From SKLM01 sp964514285 (lineage in GTDB: Bacteria; Chloroflexota; Anaerolineae; B4-G1), in assembly GCA_964514285.1 (NCBI GenBank), contig CAZEQC010000007.1:1-64000 (forward strand): 64,000 nt of DNA, given 5' to 3'. This document shows positions 17,477 through 25,579 of this stretch, piece by piece. The notes under the pieces were generated by a model. That model did not search any database, had not been told where the DNA came from, and saw nothing but the letters and a program-made list of their open reading frames with translations. Numbering within the stretch: the first letter of the stretch is position 1; every line of letters starts with the position of its first letter. The position numbers and the translations under genes were made by a program.

Positions 17477-18328
17477 TCACGGGCCTTCCAAGAAGCAGAC
17501 GACGCCGTCGACGATGCCCTGGGCCACCCGATCGGGATGGCGGGTCAGCAGATCGCGATCGAGCCACAGGAACCCCGTCTCGATGATCGCCCCCGGGGTG
17601 CGGCCATCGATGGTATAGAACGTGTGGTAACCCGTCATATGGCCTGTGACGCTGTTTTCGTGAAAGGGCAGCCCGGTGCGTTCGGCGTATGCCTCGGTCA
17701 GACAGCGGACCAGTCGCTCCTCCTCCTCGGGCACGAAGCTGTCCACGACGCTGGCCACCTTGAACCCAGTAGGCGGAGGCGTGGCATTAGGAAAGTACTG
17801 ACAGGAGTCAGCGTGAATGGAGACCAGGGCATCGGCCAGATAGCCCCGCAAATCATCGTCATACTCTTCGAGCAGATCCACCCGGTAGCCCAGCCCACGC
17901 AGAGACTGAACGACGAGCCGGGCCACCTCTAGATTGACCTCAACCTCGGTCAGCCCATCAGAGCAGGACGCGCCATCGTCGTTCCCCCAATGACCGGCGA
18001 CGATGCCCACGCGCGGCACGGCCGGCGTCGAGGGGCTTTCGCCGACCGTCTCCTCGTCGGCCGGGACGGTGGACGGCGAAGAAGCCTCCGGCTCATCGGT
18101 GGACGACTCCGAGGCAGCAGGGGACGACGAGGACGCCCGGGAGACAGCTGTGAGGGTAGGAGAAGGCGTCACGGAGCCCCCTGTCGCCGTCGCCGCCCCC
18201 GATCCGCGAACCATGGCGATGATGGCCGTCACACAGGTGATAATCACGATGGCACGTGATACGCTCGGGCCGGCGCCGCCGGTGCCCTTGTAGACGACTG
18301 AGGCGTGCTCGCTCCTTCGACTGGTCAC
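17477..18328 (-). CDS. N-acetylmuramoyl-L-alanine amidase (Amidase_3)
   Basis: 283 residues. A membrane helix (about 24-43) is followed by a low-complexity Ser/Thr/Pro/Glu linker (about 50-103) and then a zinc amidase domain. Metal and catalytic residues are in place: His113 (AGHWG), Glu128 (LTEVEVN), His172 (VSIHADS) and Glu250 (AIIETGF). It should cut the bond between muramic acid and L-alanine in peptidoglycan, anchored on the outer face of the membrane. The catalytic domain is at the minimum size for the family. Confidence 0.88.
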   Translation of the reverse strand: MTSRRSEHASVVYKGTGGAGPSVSRAIVIITCVTAIIAMVRGSGAATATGGSVTPSPTLTAVSRASSSSPAASESSTDEPEASSPSTVPADEETVGESPSTPAVPRVGIVAGHWGNDDGASCSDGLTEVEVNLEVARLVVQSLRGLGYRVDLLEEYDDDLRGYLADALVSIHADSCQYFPNATPPPTGFKVASVVDSFVPEEEERLVRCLTEAYAERTGLPFHENSVTGHMTGYHTFYTIDGRTPGAIIETGFLWLDRDLLTRHPDRVAQGIVDGVVCFLEGP

Positions 18329-18421
18329 CTTGCTCCTCCTTAGCCTACGCCCTCATCCTCCCTGACCATCACTCAGCTCATGACGCCACGCTACAAGCCG
18401 CGAAGGTTAGGCTTGATCACC

Positions 18422-18450
18422 ATGGTACGCCAAAGAGGTCGTGACGTCAA
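18422..18450 (-). promoter_or_regulatory. Possible promoter for the amidase
   Basis: Minus-strand -35 TTGACG (18445-18450) and a poor -10 TACCAT (18422-18427), 17 bases apart. Confidence 0.35.
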
Positions 18451-18468
18451 TTGCCACACCATGCCGAC

Positions 18469-18496
18469 TTGCACTCTCCAGGAGCTGTGCTATAAT
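18469..18496 (+). promoter_or_regulatory. Promoter for tRNA-Gly
   Basis: -35 TTGCAC (18469-18474), -10 TATAAT (18491-18496), spacing 16. The tRNA begins 12 bases after the -10. Confidence 0.7.
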
Positions 18497-18508
18497 TCGA
18501 CTTGTCGA

Positions 18509-18581
18509 GCGGGCGTAGTTCAATTGGTGGAACGTTTCCTTGCCAAGGAAAAGGTTACGGGTTCGAATCCCGTCGCCCGCT
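18509..18581 (+). tRNA. tRNA-Gly (GCC)
   Basis: The acceptor stem is GCGGGCG/CGCCCGC. The D arm is GTTC...GGAAC. The anticodon stem TTTCC/GGAAA encloses loop TTGCCAA with anticodon GCC, and the T arm is ACGGG-TTCGAAT-CCCGT. The discriminator base is T and CCA is not encoded. It has its own promoter and is followed by a hairpin terminator. Confidence 0.95.
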
Positions 18582-18612
18582 TTGTAGATAGGTATAAGGA
18601 CTTAGATCAAAC

Positions 18613-18656
18613 CCAAGAGGTCAAACGAGGGATCCCCCCCGCCTCTTGGTTTTTTT
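18613..18656 (+). terminator. Rho-independent terminator after tRNA-Gly
   Basis: CCAAGAGG pairs with CCTCTTGG across a 21-base loop that includes a C-run, followed by seven or more T residues. It ends only 18 bases before the next gene, so the glycosyltransferase gene needs readthrough or its own start in this region. Confidence 0.65.
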
Positions 18657-18674
18657 GTTCCCTAGAAAGGCCCC

Positions 18675-19406
18675 ATGCCTGCAAGCAGAGCGTCGGTTCT
18701 CGCCCTGATACCAGCCTGGAACGAAGGTGCCCGCGTCGGGCCGGTGGTCGAGGAGACCCATAAGCACCTGCCGGTCCTGGTGGTGGACGACGGATCCCTC
18801 GATCACACGGCTGCCGCAGCTGAGGAGGCCGGAGCCACCGTGATCCGTCACCACCGGAATCGCGGCAAAGGCATCGCACTGATGACCGGTTTTGATTGGG
18901 GTTTGTCGCAGGGCTATGAAGGCGTTCTTACCCTCGACGCGGACGGGCAGCATGATCCCGCCGACATTCCCTCCTTCCTGCATGCCTACCGGAACAACGA
19001 TTGGGAGCTGATTATCGGAAGAAGAGACTTCACGGCCATGCCCTTCCCACGCGGCTACACCAACCCCTTCGGCTCCTGGCTGCTCTCGCTAGCCCTAAAA
19101 GAGCGCATCCCAGACAATCAAAGTGGTTTCCGGCTCCACGACCGAGACCTGCTGGAGACCCTCGATTTGACCACCACCGGCTTCGAACTGGAGGTGGAGG
19201 TGATCATTCAGGCGGTGTGTCAGGGTATGCGCATCGGCTGGGTCGAGATAGAGACGATCTACGGCATCGACAAGAGAAGCTACTTCCACCCGCTCAAGGA
19301 CTCGGCTCGCTTTCTGGGCATGGTCTGGCAGGCGTGGCGCCGACGCTGCCGCACGTCACCGCCCTCCTCTGGAGGAGAGGGCCAGGTCGGCCAAGCTGCC
19401 CCGTGA
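18675..19406 (+). CDS. Family 2 glycosyltransferase (polyprenyl-phosphate sugar synthase type)
   Basis: The 243-residue GT-A protein has ALIPAWNEG at the start, VVDDGSLDHT, RGKGIALMTGF, the DxD-type LDADGQHDP, and PDNQSGFRL, as in dolichol-phosphate mannosyltransferase-like enzymes. It would transfer a sugar from a nucleotide donor to polyprenyl phosphate on the cytoplasmic face, making donors for GT39-type enzymes such as the one at 10508-12193 (inference). No membrane helices are seen. ATG with GAAAGG upstream. Confidence 0.85.
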   Translation: MPASRASVLALIPAWNEGARVGPVVEETHKHLPVLVVDDGSLDHTAAAAEEAGATVIRHHRNRGKGIALMTGFDWGLSQGYEGVLTLDADGQHDPADIPSFLHAYRNNDWELIIGRRDFTAMPFPRGYTNPFGSWLLSLALKERIPDNQSGFRLHDRDLLETLDLTTTGFELEVEVIIQAVCQGMRIGWVEIETIYGIDKRSYFHPLKDSARFLGMVWQAWRRRCRTSPPSSGGEGQVGQAAP

Positions 19407-19412
19407 GGAGAC

Positions 19413-19823
19413 CTACGCCTCCCAAGACGCGATCAGGCGCTGGATGCGGATCCGCTGCGCCTCCAACCACCGACCAGGACCTAGAATACGACGCCCCAGC
19501 TCCGGTGGCGCATCTGGCAATCGTCGCAAGGTGCCCTCCTCCACCAGACGGTGGAAGAAGGCGAGAAACCGCTCCTCCAACACCTCGTCGCTGAAAGGCT
19601 CCCCTCGCCGGTAGGTCTCCCGGGCCAGCTGTTCCACAAAATCAGAGGTGCGCCTGACCATCACCTCGACCGGTTCCAGCACGATCCCCCAGGCGTAGAT
19701 GGGGTCGAGCGGCATTGAGCTCAGCTCCATCGGAGACGGCCCCTCCTCCTTGACCTCAGCCTCGCTCTCGGTCACCGCGCCCGCCCCCTCCTGCTTGCCA
19801 TGCCGTTGGGTCGCCCTAACCAT
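19413..19823 (-). CDS. Hypothetical protein, 136 aa
   Basis: Not recognised. The first 35 residues are polar and acidic; the rest (about 38-136) looks like a compact helical domain rich in Arg, Glu and Leu. There is no signal peptide, membrane helix or metal motif. The start has GGGGAGGG upstream. It lies 23 bases after the CapA-like gene and is probably the last member of the L,D-transpeptidase-CapA transcript. Codon pattern and spacing support a real gene. Confidence 0.55.
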   Translation of the reverse strand: MVRATQRHGKQEGAGAVTESEAEVKEEGPSPMELSSMPLDPIYAWGIVLEPVEVMVRRTSDFVEQLARETYRRGEPFSDEVLEERFLAFFHRLVEEGTLRRLPDAPPELGRRILGPGRWLEAQRIRIQRLIASWEA

Positions 19824-19846
19824 CCTGTCCCTCCCCTGTCAGGTCA

Positions 19847-21532
19847 TCAATCGCTCACAGCGAACGTCGCCTCCAGCAGAGCCCTCCGTTCCTCCGTCGT
19901 CATCGGTCGCGGCCGGGCGTAGTCCTCCAGCATCGCCGTCAGCAACTCGGTGCTGATGTGCCGTCCATCGTAGAAGACGTGTCGATCCAGGAACTCCTGG
20001 CGGTACTCGAGACGCTGCATCTGATCGAAGAACAGGTTGCCCAGCCCGTAGTGAATGAAGCCCCCGGCGTGAAAGTCGAAACCCTGCGGCCAATGGGCCT
20101 GGCTGCCGCTGACGATGGCCGCTCCCGCCTCGGCCACGGCGCGGAAATCGGCCTGCTGACGCGTGGTGGGATGATACTGGTTGACCTCCCAGTATTGAAA
20201 GGTCACAATAGGAAGGATGCCCCGCTGGCGCAGAGCGCGGACCTGCGAAACCAGCAGATCGTAGTCGCAGGAGGCCGCGCCCGGCCGCTCAGCCGTGGCC
20301 CACGTGTAGGAGGGCCCGATCGGATTGCAGCCCAGGAAACCAAAGGTATGCACCCCGTGGGTCACCGTCAGAGGCTGCCGTGCCTCTTCCAGGGTCCACC
20401 CGCCGCCAAAGAAAGGAAGATCCCGCTCTTGATACAGCTCCAGCGAGTTCTCCATGGCACTGACGCCCCAATCGAGGAGATGATTGCCCGTCAACTCCAG
20501 GACATCGGCGTCCACGTGCTCCAGCAGCCCAAAGTAGTCAGGATCGGAGCAGAAGACCATGGTCGACTCCGCTCTCGGCGTCGGGCAATCCTCGGCGAAG
20601 GAGACCTCGTTGCTGATGTGCGTGATGTCCGGCTCGATCAGCCACGCCTGCACGTCTCGGGCCGGATAGGTGACCCCCTCCCGCTCCATCGTTCTGGCGG
20701 TGCCCCGGGTGAGGGCTGTGACTCCGGTCATCATCACTACCGTCATTTTCTCTGGATCGCGATTGGTGTCCCCGTCCGGCAGCAGGGGGAGTGCATCGGG
20801 ACGGGTCCCGCTGCCCAGATGGAGGGAGGTCGCCAGCGGATAGCTGTTCAGATCCAGGCTCCGATCCAGAGGGGACATACCCTCGACGCGCAGCACCTTC
20901 CACCGCGGATCCAGGTCGTCGAAAGGGACCACGGCCCAGGCGTCGCGCTCCAACGTCTCGCTCAAGATCCTAGATGCCTCAACGATCTGGACGTCGCCCG
21001 CGGGCGGACCCTCCGGCAGGGCCCTCTGAGCTTCAGCGGAGACGAGCAACGGATGTTGGACAAACGGACCGGCCGGTTCCTCCGTCCAGGTGACCGCCAG
21101 GTCAGCTGCCGAGACGCCATCCTCTAGCGTGAAAAAGGGAGCCACCAGGGCGTAGACGCGGGTCGCAAAGCGCCGACCAAGGGGGAGATTCTCCACCTGC
21201 ACCTGGACGTCGGCGAGCATCGGATCCTCGATCCAGGTGAAGTGCTCTGGATCCTGGTTTACGGCCTCGCGGAACCGGTCGCATACGTCCCCGGGCACCG
21301 AGTCCCCACAGCCTGCCGTCACCGGCCAGGCGGGCGTCGGTGTCGGTGAGGGAATCGGCGTCGGTGTGGATGTCGGCGGGCGCGGCGTGCGGGTGGGGGT
21401 CGGCGTGACGTCCGGTTCGGCCACAGCACTGCAAGCCACGAAGAGCGCCGAGATCAAGCCGAGCCCGGCCAGAATCGCCAGCCAGAGTGCGCGGGTGGCC
21501 GGTCGCCCGCCTGACGGAGAGAGGGTTGTCAT
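19847..21532 (-). CDS. CapA-family lipoprotein (PGA_cap metallophosphatase-like)
   Basis: 561 residues. A lipoprotein signal ends in FVACSA, then a Pro/Thr linker, a region of about 200 residues that could be a solute-binding-like fold, and a C-terminal CapA domain (about 240-530). The CapA domain has TGNHLLDWG, the GGGWTLEEAR loop and SGSQAHWPQG, the metal-ligand segments of the poly-gamma-glutamate synthesis family. CapA proteins are calcineurin-fold and membrane-attached; the polymer is not known here, since capB/capC are absent. Neighbouring L,D-transpeptidase and amidase genes suggest a cell-envelope role. Confidence 0.8.
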   Translation of the reverse strand: MTTLSPSGGRPATRALWLAILAGLGLISALFVACSAVAEPDVTPTPTRTPRPPTSTPTPIPSPTPTPAWPVTAGCGDSVPGDVCDRFREAVNQDPEHFTWIEDPMLADVQVQVENLPLGRRFATRVYALVAPFFTLEDGVSAADLAVTWTEEPAGPFVQHPLLVSAEAQRALPEGPPAGDVQIVEASRILSETLERDAWAVVPFDDLDPRWKVLRVEGMSPLDRSLDLNSYPLATSLHLGSGTRPDALPLLPDGDTNRDPEKMTVVMMTGVTALTRGTARTMEREGVTYPARDVQAWLIEPDITHISNEVSFAEDCPTPRAESTMVFCSDPDYFGLLEHVDADVLELTGNHLLDWGVSAMENSLELYQERDLPFFGGGWTLEEARQPLTVTHGVHTFGFLGCNPIGPSYTWATAERPGAASCDYDLLVSQVRALRQRGILPIVTFQYWEVNQYHPTTRQQADFRAVAEAGAAIVSGSQAHWPQGFDFHAGGFIHYGLGNLFFDQMQRLEYRQEFLDRHVFYDGRHISTELLTAMLEDYARPRPMTTEERRALLEATFAVSD

Positions 21533-21557
21533 CAGGGGGTCAGAACGACCTCATCAG

Positions 21558-22754
21558 CTACTCGAAAGGAGAGCTGTAGTGGGCCCACACCCAGGTACTT
21601 GGCGATCCCGAGCCGATATAGAGCGTCTCTCGCCCCTCCGGCATGGGCGGATCAGCCCAATGGTAGAACCACTCAGCATCGCGAGGCGCCAAGTTCACAC
21701 AACCGTGGCTGCGGAGGAAGCCAAAAGCATTGTGCCAGAAAGCGGCGTGGATCGAGTACCCACCATGGAAATACAGCGTCCAGGGGACGTCCTCGATGTA
21801 GTACCACGCCGGGCTCCCATCCTCCACGTCCGGGTTGCTCATCTTGCCCTCAAGCACCTTATAGTGGACGCGATACAGTCCCGTTGGGGTGGCCGTGGCT
21901 GTCCTGCCGCCTGAGATCAACGAGGCATAGACCATGCGGGTGCCTTCGTAGGCGGCGATGGTCTGCTCGAAGAGATCGATCTCGATCCACTTCTCACCTG
22001 GGCCGACCTCGGGCGGCGGCGGATCGACGTCTACCCGCGAAACAGAGCTCTGCTCCACCCACTGATCGTGCCCAACCAGATACCAGAGCTGATCGCCCCC
22101 CCGACGCTCCTCGGCGAAAAGGGTCACTCTCTGATAGCGCTGGAGGGGCGGCACAGACCCGTTCACCGCTCCCTGAGGCACCACCGAAGGCTCCGTCCAG
22201 CGGTTGATCCAGGCGAAAGGATGCTGGGGCTGCTCCTGGAGATAGACGCCCTGGAACTTCGAGGGGCTGGCAAAACCGAGCGCATCGGCAGGGACGAACT
22301 CCTCCTTGTTGATCTGATACCATCGCTGCCCCTCGAACTCGACCAACCCGTCGACGCTGACCCACCAGTCGCCGGAGAGCATCGTACGCACAGGAGGCAA
22401 TCCCTGCGCGGCCTCCATCGGATGACGATAGACGTTCAACGGCAGCGTATTGACGTGCGCGTAGGTATGCGGCAACAGATCATCGTCCTCGTCCACGGGA
22501 AGCTCCTGAGCTGGCAGCTCGGGGAGTTGATCCGGCAGCCTGATAGAGGCGATGCGATACTCGGTCGTGCCGGGACCGTGCGAAGGACACAGGGGGCGGT
22601 CCTGCCAGATGACGGTGGGGACGCAGACGTAACGGGCGTAGGCAGCGTGTTTCGGCGTTCCCGGATCATGAGCCGTGGAAGCTGCGACAGGCTGGGCCCT
22701 GAGCGCCAATAAGAAGACCAACAGGATGAGAGCGATGACTAGGGAGCGCCGCAT
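21558..22754 (-). CDS. L,D-transpeptidase (YkuD) exported protein
   Basis: 398 residues with an N-terminal signal peptide (after the arginines of MRRSLVIALIL). Middle regions resemble SH3-like modules (about 90-250), and a C-terminal YkuD domain (about 268-390) carries the catalytic HAAFWHNAFG and SHGCVNL with the active Cys. It would make 3-3 cross-links in peptidoglycan or attach proteins to it. Start: ATG with CGGAG eight bases upstream. It is followed 25 bases on by the CapA-like gene. Confidence 0.88.
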   Translation of the reverse strand: MRRSLVIALILLVFLLALRAQPVAASTAHDPGTPKHAAYARYVCVPTVIWQDRPLCPSHGPGTTEYRIASIRLPDQLPELPAQELPVDEDDDLLPHTYAHVNTLPLNVYRHPMEAAQGLPPVRTMLSGDWWVSVDGLVEFEGQRWYQINKEEFVPADALGFASPSKFQGVYLQEQPQHPFAWINRWTEPSVVPQGAVNGSVPPLQRYQRVTLFAEERRGGDQLWYLVGHDQWVEQSSVSRVDVDPPPPEVGPGEKWIEIDLFEQTIAAYEGTRMVYASLISGGRTATATPTGLYRVHYKVLEGKMSNPDVEDGSPAWYYIEDVPWTLYFHGGYSIHAAFWHNAFGFLRSHGCVNLAPRDAEWFYHWADPPMPEGRETLYIGSGSPSTWVWAHYSSPFE

Positions 22755-22806
22755 GCCGATTCTCCGTAACACAAGTCCAATGATCACACGATTCCAATGA
22801 GGACGT

Positions 22807-22835
22807 ATCTTACCACGATTTCTATCTGGCGTCTA
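22807..22835 (-). promoter_or_regulatory. Possible promoter for the L,D-transpeptidase gene
   Basis: Minus-strand -35 TAGACG (22830-22835) and -10 TAAGAT (22807-22812), 17 bases apart, in the 92-base gap after the exonuclease gene. Confidence 0.4.
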
Positions 22836-22846
22836 GATGCGCTCCG

Positions 22847-24118
22847 CTATCCGCCGTGAAGCTTACGTTCCAAACGCGACAGACGATGGCGCAGCGTGTC
22901 CAACGCGTCGTCGCGACGCATACCCTCACGCCAGCCCTCAACGTCCCTCAACGCCGCTCTCGTCCAGGCTGCCGCCCGCCTCAAATCTTCCACGTACCAC
23001 TCAAAGTACTTCGCCAACTCAACGTGGGCCAGGACACCGGTCATCTCCTGACTCGATTCGAGGGCCAGCTGCTGCCAGAAGGCGAAAGCCTCACGGCGCC
23101 GCTCGTCCCGTTTGAGGAGATAGGCCAGGTCACGCAGCGCTCGGGTGCGCAGCTTCGAACCACGATCCCGAGCGAGCTGAATGGCCCTACGATAAGCCCT
23201 CTCGGCGTCTGCTTCCCTCTCCTCATCGGCGTACCAACGCCCCAAAGCGTAGAACTCCGCCCCACCCAACCTTCGGTCTCCACCGCTTCCCTCGCTCTGC
23301 CAGGGATCCCCATAAGTGCGACAGAGACGTGCGGCCAGCGTCACCATGCTCAGGATATCGATCTTGTTGTGGTAGAGCACGCGCTCCATATCGCGAGCGT
23401 CGCCGGTCCGCAGATAGTTGCGATAGAGAAAGGGGATGACACCACTCGGGACGTCGGCCTGTTGGCGGCACACGCCCAGCACCTTCCGCTCCAGAGAGGT
23501 GAGAGCACAGGACGAGAGCGCATAACGCCACAACCGCCGCGCCGGATGGAGAAGATCGACGTGGACCTTCTCCCGCAACGGCGGCGGCGTGCGTGCCAGG
23601 ATGAAGCGGTTCTCAATAATAGGCACGTCAAAGGCCCGACCGTTGAAGGAGACCAAGGCCTCGAACGCAGGGAAACGCTCCATCAACGCCTCCACCATCG
23701 CTGGCTCGTCGCCCGGATCCCGAAGGAAATACTGCTCCAATCGGAACTGCTCCTCCTCAAAGAAGCCCAAGCCGACGACGAAGGCCATCGTCCCCGTGCC
23801 ACCGGAAAGCCCCGTCGTCTCTGTGTCGAGGAAACAGACGCGCCGCAGGTCTACGTCGCCCACCCGCTCGTCCCGCTCCACCTGAGCGACCGACTGAGGA
23901 GACAGCTCGAGGAACGACGAAAGAGGCAGATCGCCGTGGGCGTGATGGAGAGGGTAGGAGGCCTCGGCGACGAAGCATTGGCCGCGAGCCGTGGTATGGA
24001 AGCGACCTGTGACCAGATCCTCGATAGCAGTGGAAGGGCGCGACGCCTGGGCCTGCAGCTTCCGGACCCCTTTCACCACACCGAGCTCACGCAGCCGGCG
24101 TCTCAGATCCTCACGCAT
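22847..24118 (-). CDS. YprB/MrfB-like DEDD exonuclease (RNase H-like) with TPR tail
   Basis: 423 residues. The catalytic domain (about 90-270) has FLDTETTGL (Asp98, Glu100), FNGRAFDVPI (Asp164) and HNKIDILSM (Asp254), the four acidic residues of DEDD exonucleases. A helical, TPR-like tail follows (about 295-400). Bacillus YprB (MrfB) works with the helicase YprA (MrfA) in repair of mitomycin-type DNA damage. A YprA-like helicase is encoded 1.5 kb away on the other strand, so the pair is conserved here but split. ATG start follows GGTTAGGTG. Confidence 0.85.
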   Translation of the reverse strand: MREDLRRRLRELGVVKGVRKLQAQASRPSTAIEDLVTGRFHTTARGQCFVAEASYPLHHAHGDLPLSSFLELSPQSVAQVERDERVGDVDLRRVCFLDTETTGLSGGTGTMAFVVGLGFFEEEQFRLEQYFLRDPGDEPAMVEALMERFPAFEALVSFNGRAFDVPIIENRFILARTPPPLREKVHVDLLHPARRLWRYALSSCALTSLERKVLGVCRQQADVPSGVIPFLYRNYLRTGDARDMERVLYHNKIDILSMVTLAARLCRTYGDPWQSEGSGGDRRLGGAEFYALGRWYADEEREADAERAYRRAIQLARDRGSKLRTRALRDLAYLLKRDERRREAFAFWQQLALESSQEMTGVLAHVELAKYFEWYVEDLRRAAAWTRAALRDVEGWREGMRRDDALDTLRHRLSRLERKLHGG

Positions 24119-24239
24119 CACCTAACCCGCACCGTCTACCCCCTCCGGGGGCTTGGGTCGCCCTGCCGAGAGAACGGCCAAGACGCCAGCGAGCAAGAGA
24201 AGGAAACCCTCCAGACCTGCAGCCGCACGGGCCTGGGCG

Positions 24240-24752
24240 CTACAGTGGATAGGCGCCCTCCAGACGCAGCAGCATCTCCTTCAGGTCCAGGCCGGACCCA
24301 AACCCCGTCAGGGCCCCGCCGGCCCCGATCACCCTGTGACAGGGTATCACGATGGGCAGCGGGTTGGCCCCTACCGCCCTCCCCACAGCTCGAGAGGCCT
24401 TGGGTTTCCCGACCAGCTGTGCGATGTCGCCATACGTGGCCGTGGCTCCGTAGGGGATGCGCACCACCTGGCTCCAGACCGCCTTCTGGAAGGACGTGCC
24501 ACGCACATCCAGCGGCATGTCGAAAGCCCGTCGAGAGCCGGAGAAGTACTCTTGCAGCTGCGACGTGGCGAACGCGATGGCCTCCGGCTCCTCGCGCGGC
24601 TCGCGCAGGCCGACGTGCTCCGAAAGCCAACCGAAGAAAGCGTCGGATCGCCCCCTTCCCAAGGAGACCTTACACAACCCCACCTGGGTCGACGCCACCC
24701 AAACCGTACCGATACGAGATTCCAATCGAGCGTAAGCGATCTCTTCCATCAT
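24240..24752 (-). CDS. ogt: Methylated-DNA--protein-cysteine methyltransferase
   Basis: The 170-residue suicide repair protein removes O6-alkyl groups from guanine. The acceptor site PCHRV (Cys138) and the DNA-recognition helix region (TSFQKAVWSQVVRIPYG, GKPKASRAVGRAVGANP) are intact. Start: tandem ATGs after GGAGGG. It lies between the exonuclease and the HAD gene on the same strand and is probably in one repair transcript with them. Confidence 0.94.
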   Translation of the reverse strand: MMEEIAYARLESRIGTVWVASTQVGLCKVSLGRGRSDAFFGWLSEHVGLREPREEPEAIAFATSQLQEYFSGSRRAFDMPLDVRGTSFQKAVWSQVVRIPYGATATYGDIAQLVGKPKASRAVGRAVGANPLPIVIPCHRVIGAGGALTGFGSGLDLKEMLLRLEGAYPL

Positions 24753-24845
24753 CTATCCCTCCAACCATCCTTCCATCCCTAGCTATTCGGCTCGGGTCCA
24801 GCCGCTAGTCAGCGGCAGGCTGAAGGATGGGCTCTATTCCCTGGC

Positions 24846-25526
24846 CTAAAGAAGCGACCTCAGATCCGCGACGTCCTCCAGCACGACATCTGCCCTGGCG
24901 CGCTCCAATTCCCTTCGCTCACCAAAGCCACAGGTGACCGCTACGGCCTTGGCTCCAGCCCTACGGGCGCTCTTGACGTCCACCGTCGTGTCGCCAACCA
25001 TAACGCACCGCTCCACAGGAACACCCAGCCGTTCTGCCGCCCGGTGGATGGGAGCAGGGTGGGGTTTCAGCCGCCAAGTGTCCTCCCTCGTCACCACAAC
25101 CGTGAAGACGTCACAAAAACTATGCTGAGCCAGAAAGGCTTCGGCGTCCTTCCGACCTCGTGTCGTGACGATGGCTAGCAGGTAGCACTCCCAGAGATCA
25201 TCCAGCATAGCTCTGGCGTCCTCCATCAACCGGTAGTCCGGCTCCTTGGCAGCACCACGCAGACTGCATAGCCAGTGCCAAATCCCCAGCAGAGGAGCGT
25301 CGAGCCCCAGCGCATCCAGAACTGTCATCAACCCGTTGGCCGGTGTCTCGGCGGCCATCACCAACCGACGCGCAACGCGATAGAGCCGAGGCCGCCCCAG
25401 GCGCTGAAGTCGAAGCGCCAGGTTTTCCACCATCTGATCGTCCGTATCCATCAACGTCCCGTCCAGATCGAACAACACGGCGTCAATGGCGGACGGATTG
25501 AGAGCGACTTCGCTCGGGTCACCCAT
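24846..25526 (-). CDS. HAD-superfamily phosphatase (phosphoglycolate phosphatase-like)
   Basis: The 226-residue HAD hydrolase has motif I FDLDGTLMDTD (Asp20 nucleophile, Asp22), motif II TTRG, a Lys in RLKPHP and motif IV MVGDTTVDVKSARRAG. A helical cap of about 80 residues sits after motif I. Such Gph-like enzymes dephosphorylate phosphoglycolate, including that formed at DNA 3' ends, which would suit its repair neighbours (inference). The ATG lies nine bases after a -10 element, leaving essentially no room for a ribosome site, so the mRNA is predicted to be nearly leaderless. Confidence 0.82.
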   Translation of the reverse strand: MGDPSEVALNPSAIDAVLFDLDGTLMDTDDQMVENLALRLQRLGRPRLYRVARRLVMAAETPANGLMTVLDALGLDAPLLGIWHWLCSLRGAAKEPDYRLMEDARAMLDDLWECYLLAIVTTRGRKDAEAFLAQHSFCDVFTVVVTREDTWRLKPHPAPIHRAAERLGVPVERCVMVGDTTVDVKSARRAGAKAVAVTCGFGERRELERARADVVLEDVADLRSLL

Positions 25527-25531
25527 AGTGT

Positions 25532-25576
25532 AGGGACTATACATTGACAGTCGACGACTGTCAATGTATAGTCCCT
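25532..25576. promoter_or_regulatory. Perfect 45-bp palindrome carrying two interleaved mirror-image promoters
   Basis: Two 22-base arms are exact reverse complements around a single central A (25554). Each strand carries the same promoter: -35 TTGACA, 17-base spacer, -10 TATAGT. Plus strand: 25544-25549 and 25567-25572. Minus strand: -35 at 25559-25564 and -10 at 25536-25541. The two polymerase footprints overlap completely. The -10 boxes end 7 bases before the helicase ATG and 9 bases before the HAD ATG. Confidence 0.85.
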
Positions 25577-25579
25577 GCG

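Noticed and set aside
22856..24808. A 650-codon frame antisense to the exonuclease and ogt genes
   Set aside because: It covers two proteins with intact catalytic motifs on the minus strand and encodes no recognisable domain.
25532..25576. Reading the palindrome as a bidirectional terminator or an attachment site
   Set aside because: It lies between divergent starts, not gene ends, has no T-run, and contains exact promoter elements on both strands. No integrase or transposase is nearby.
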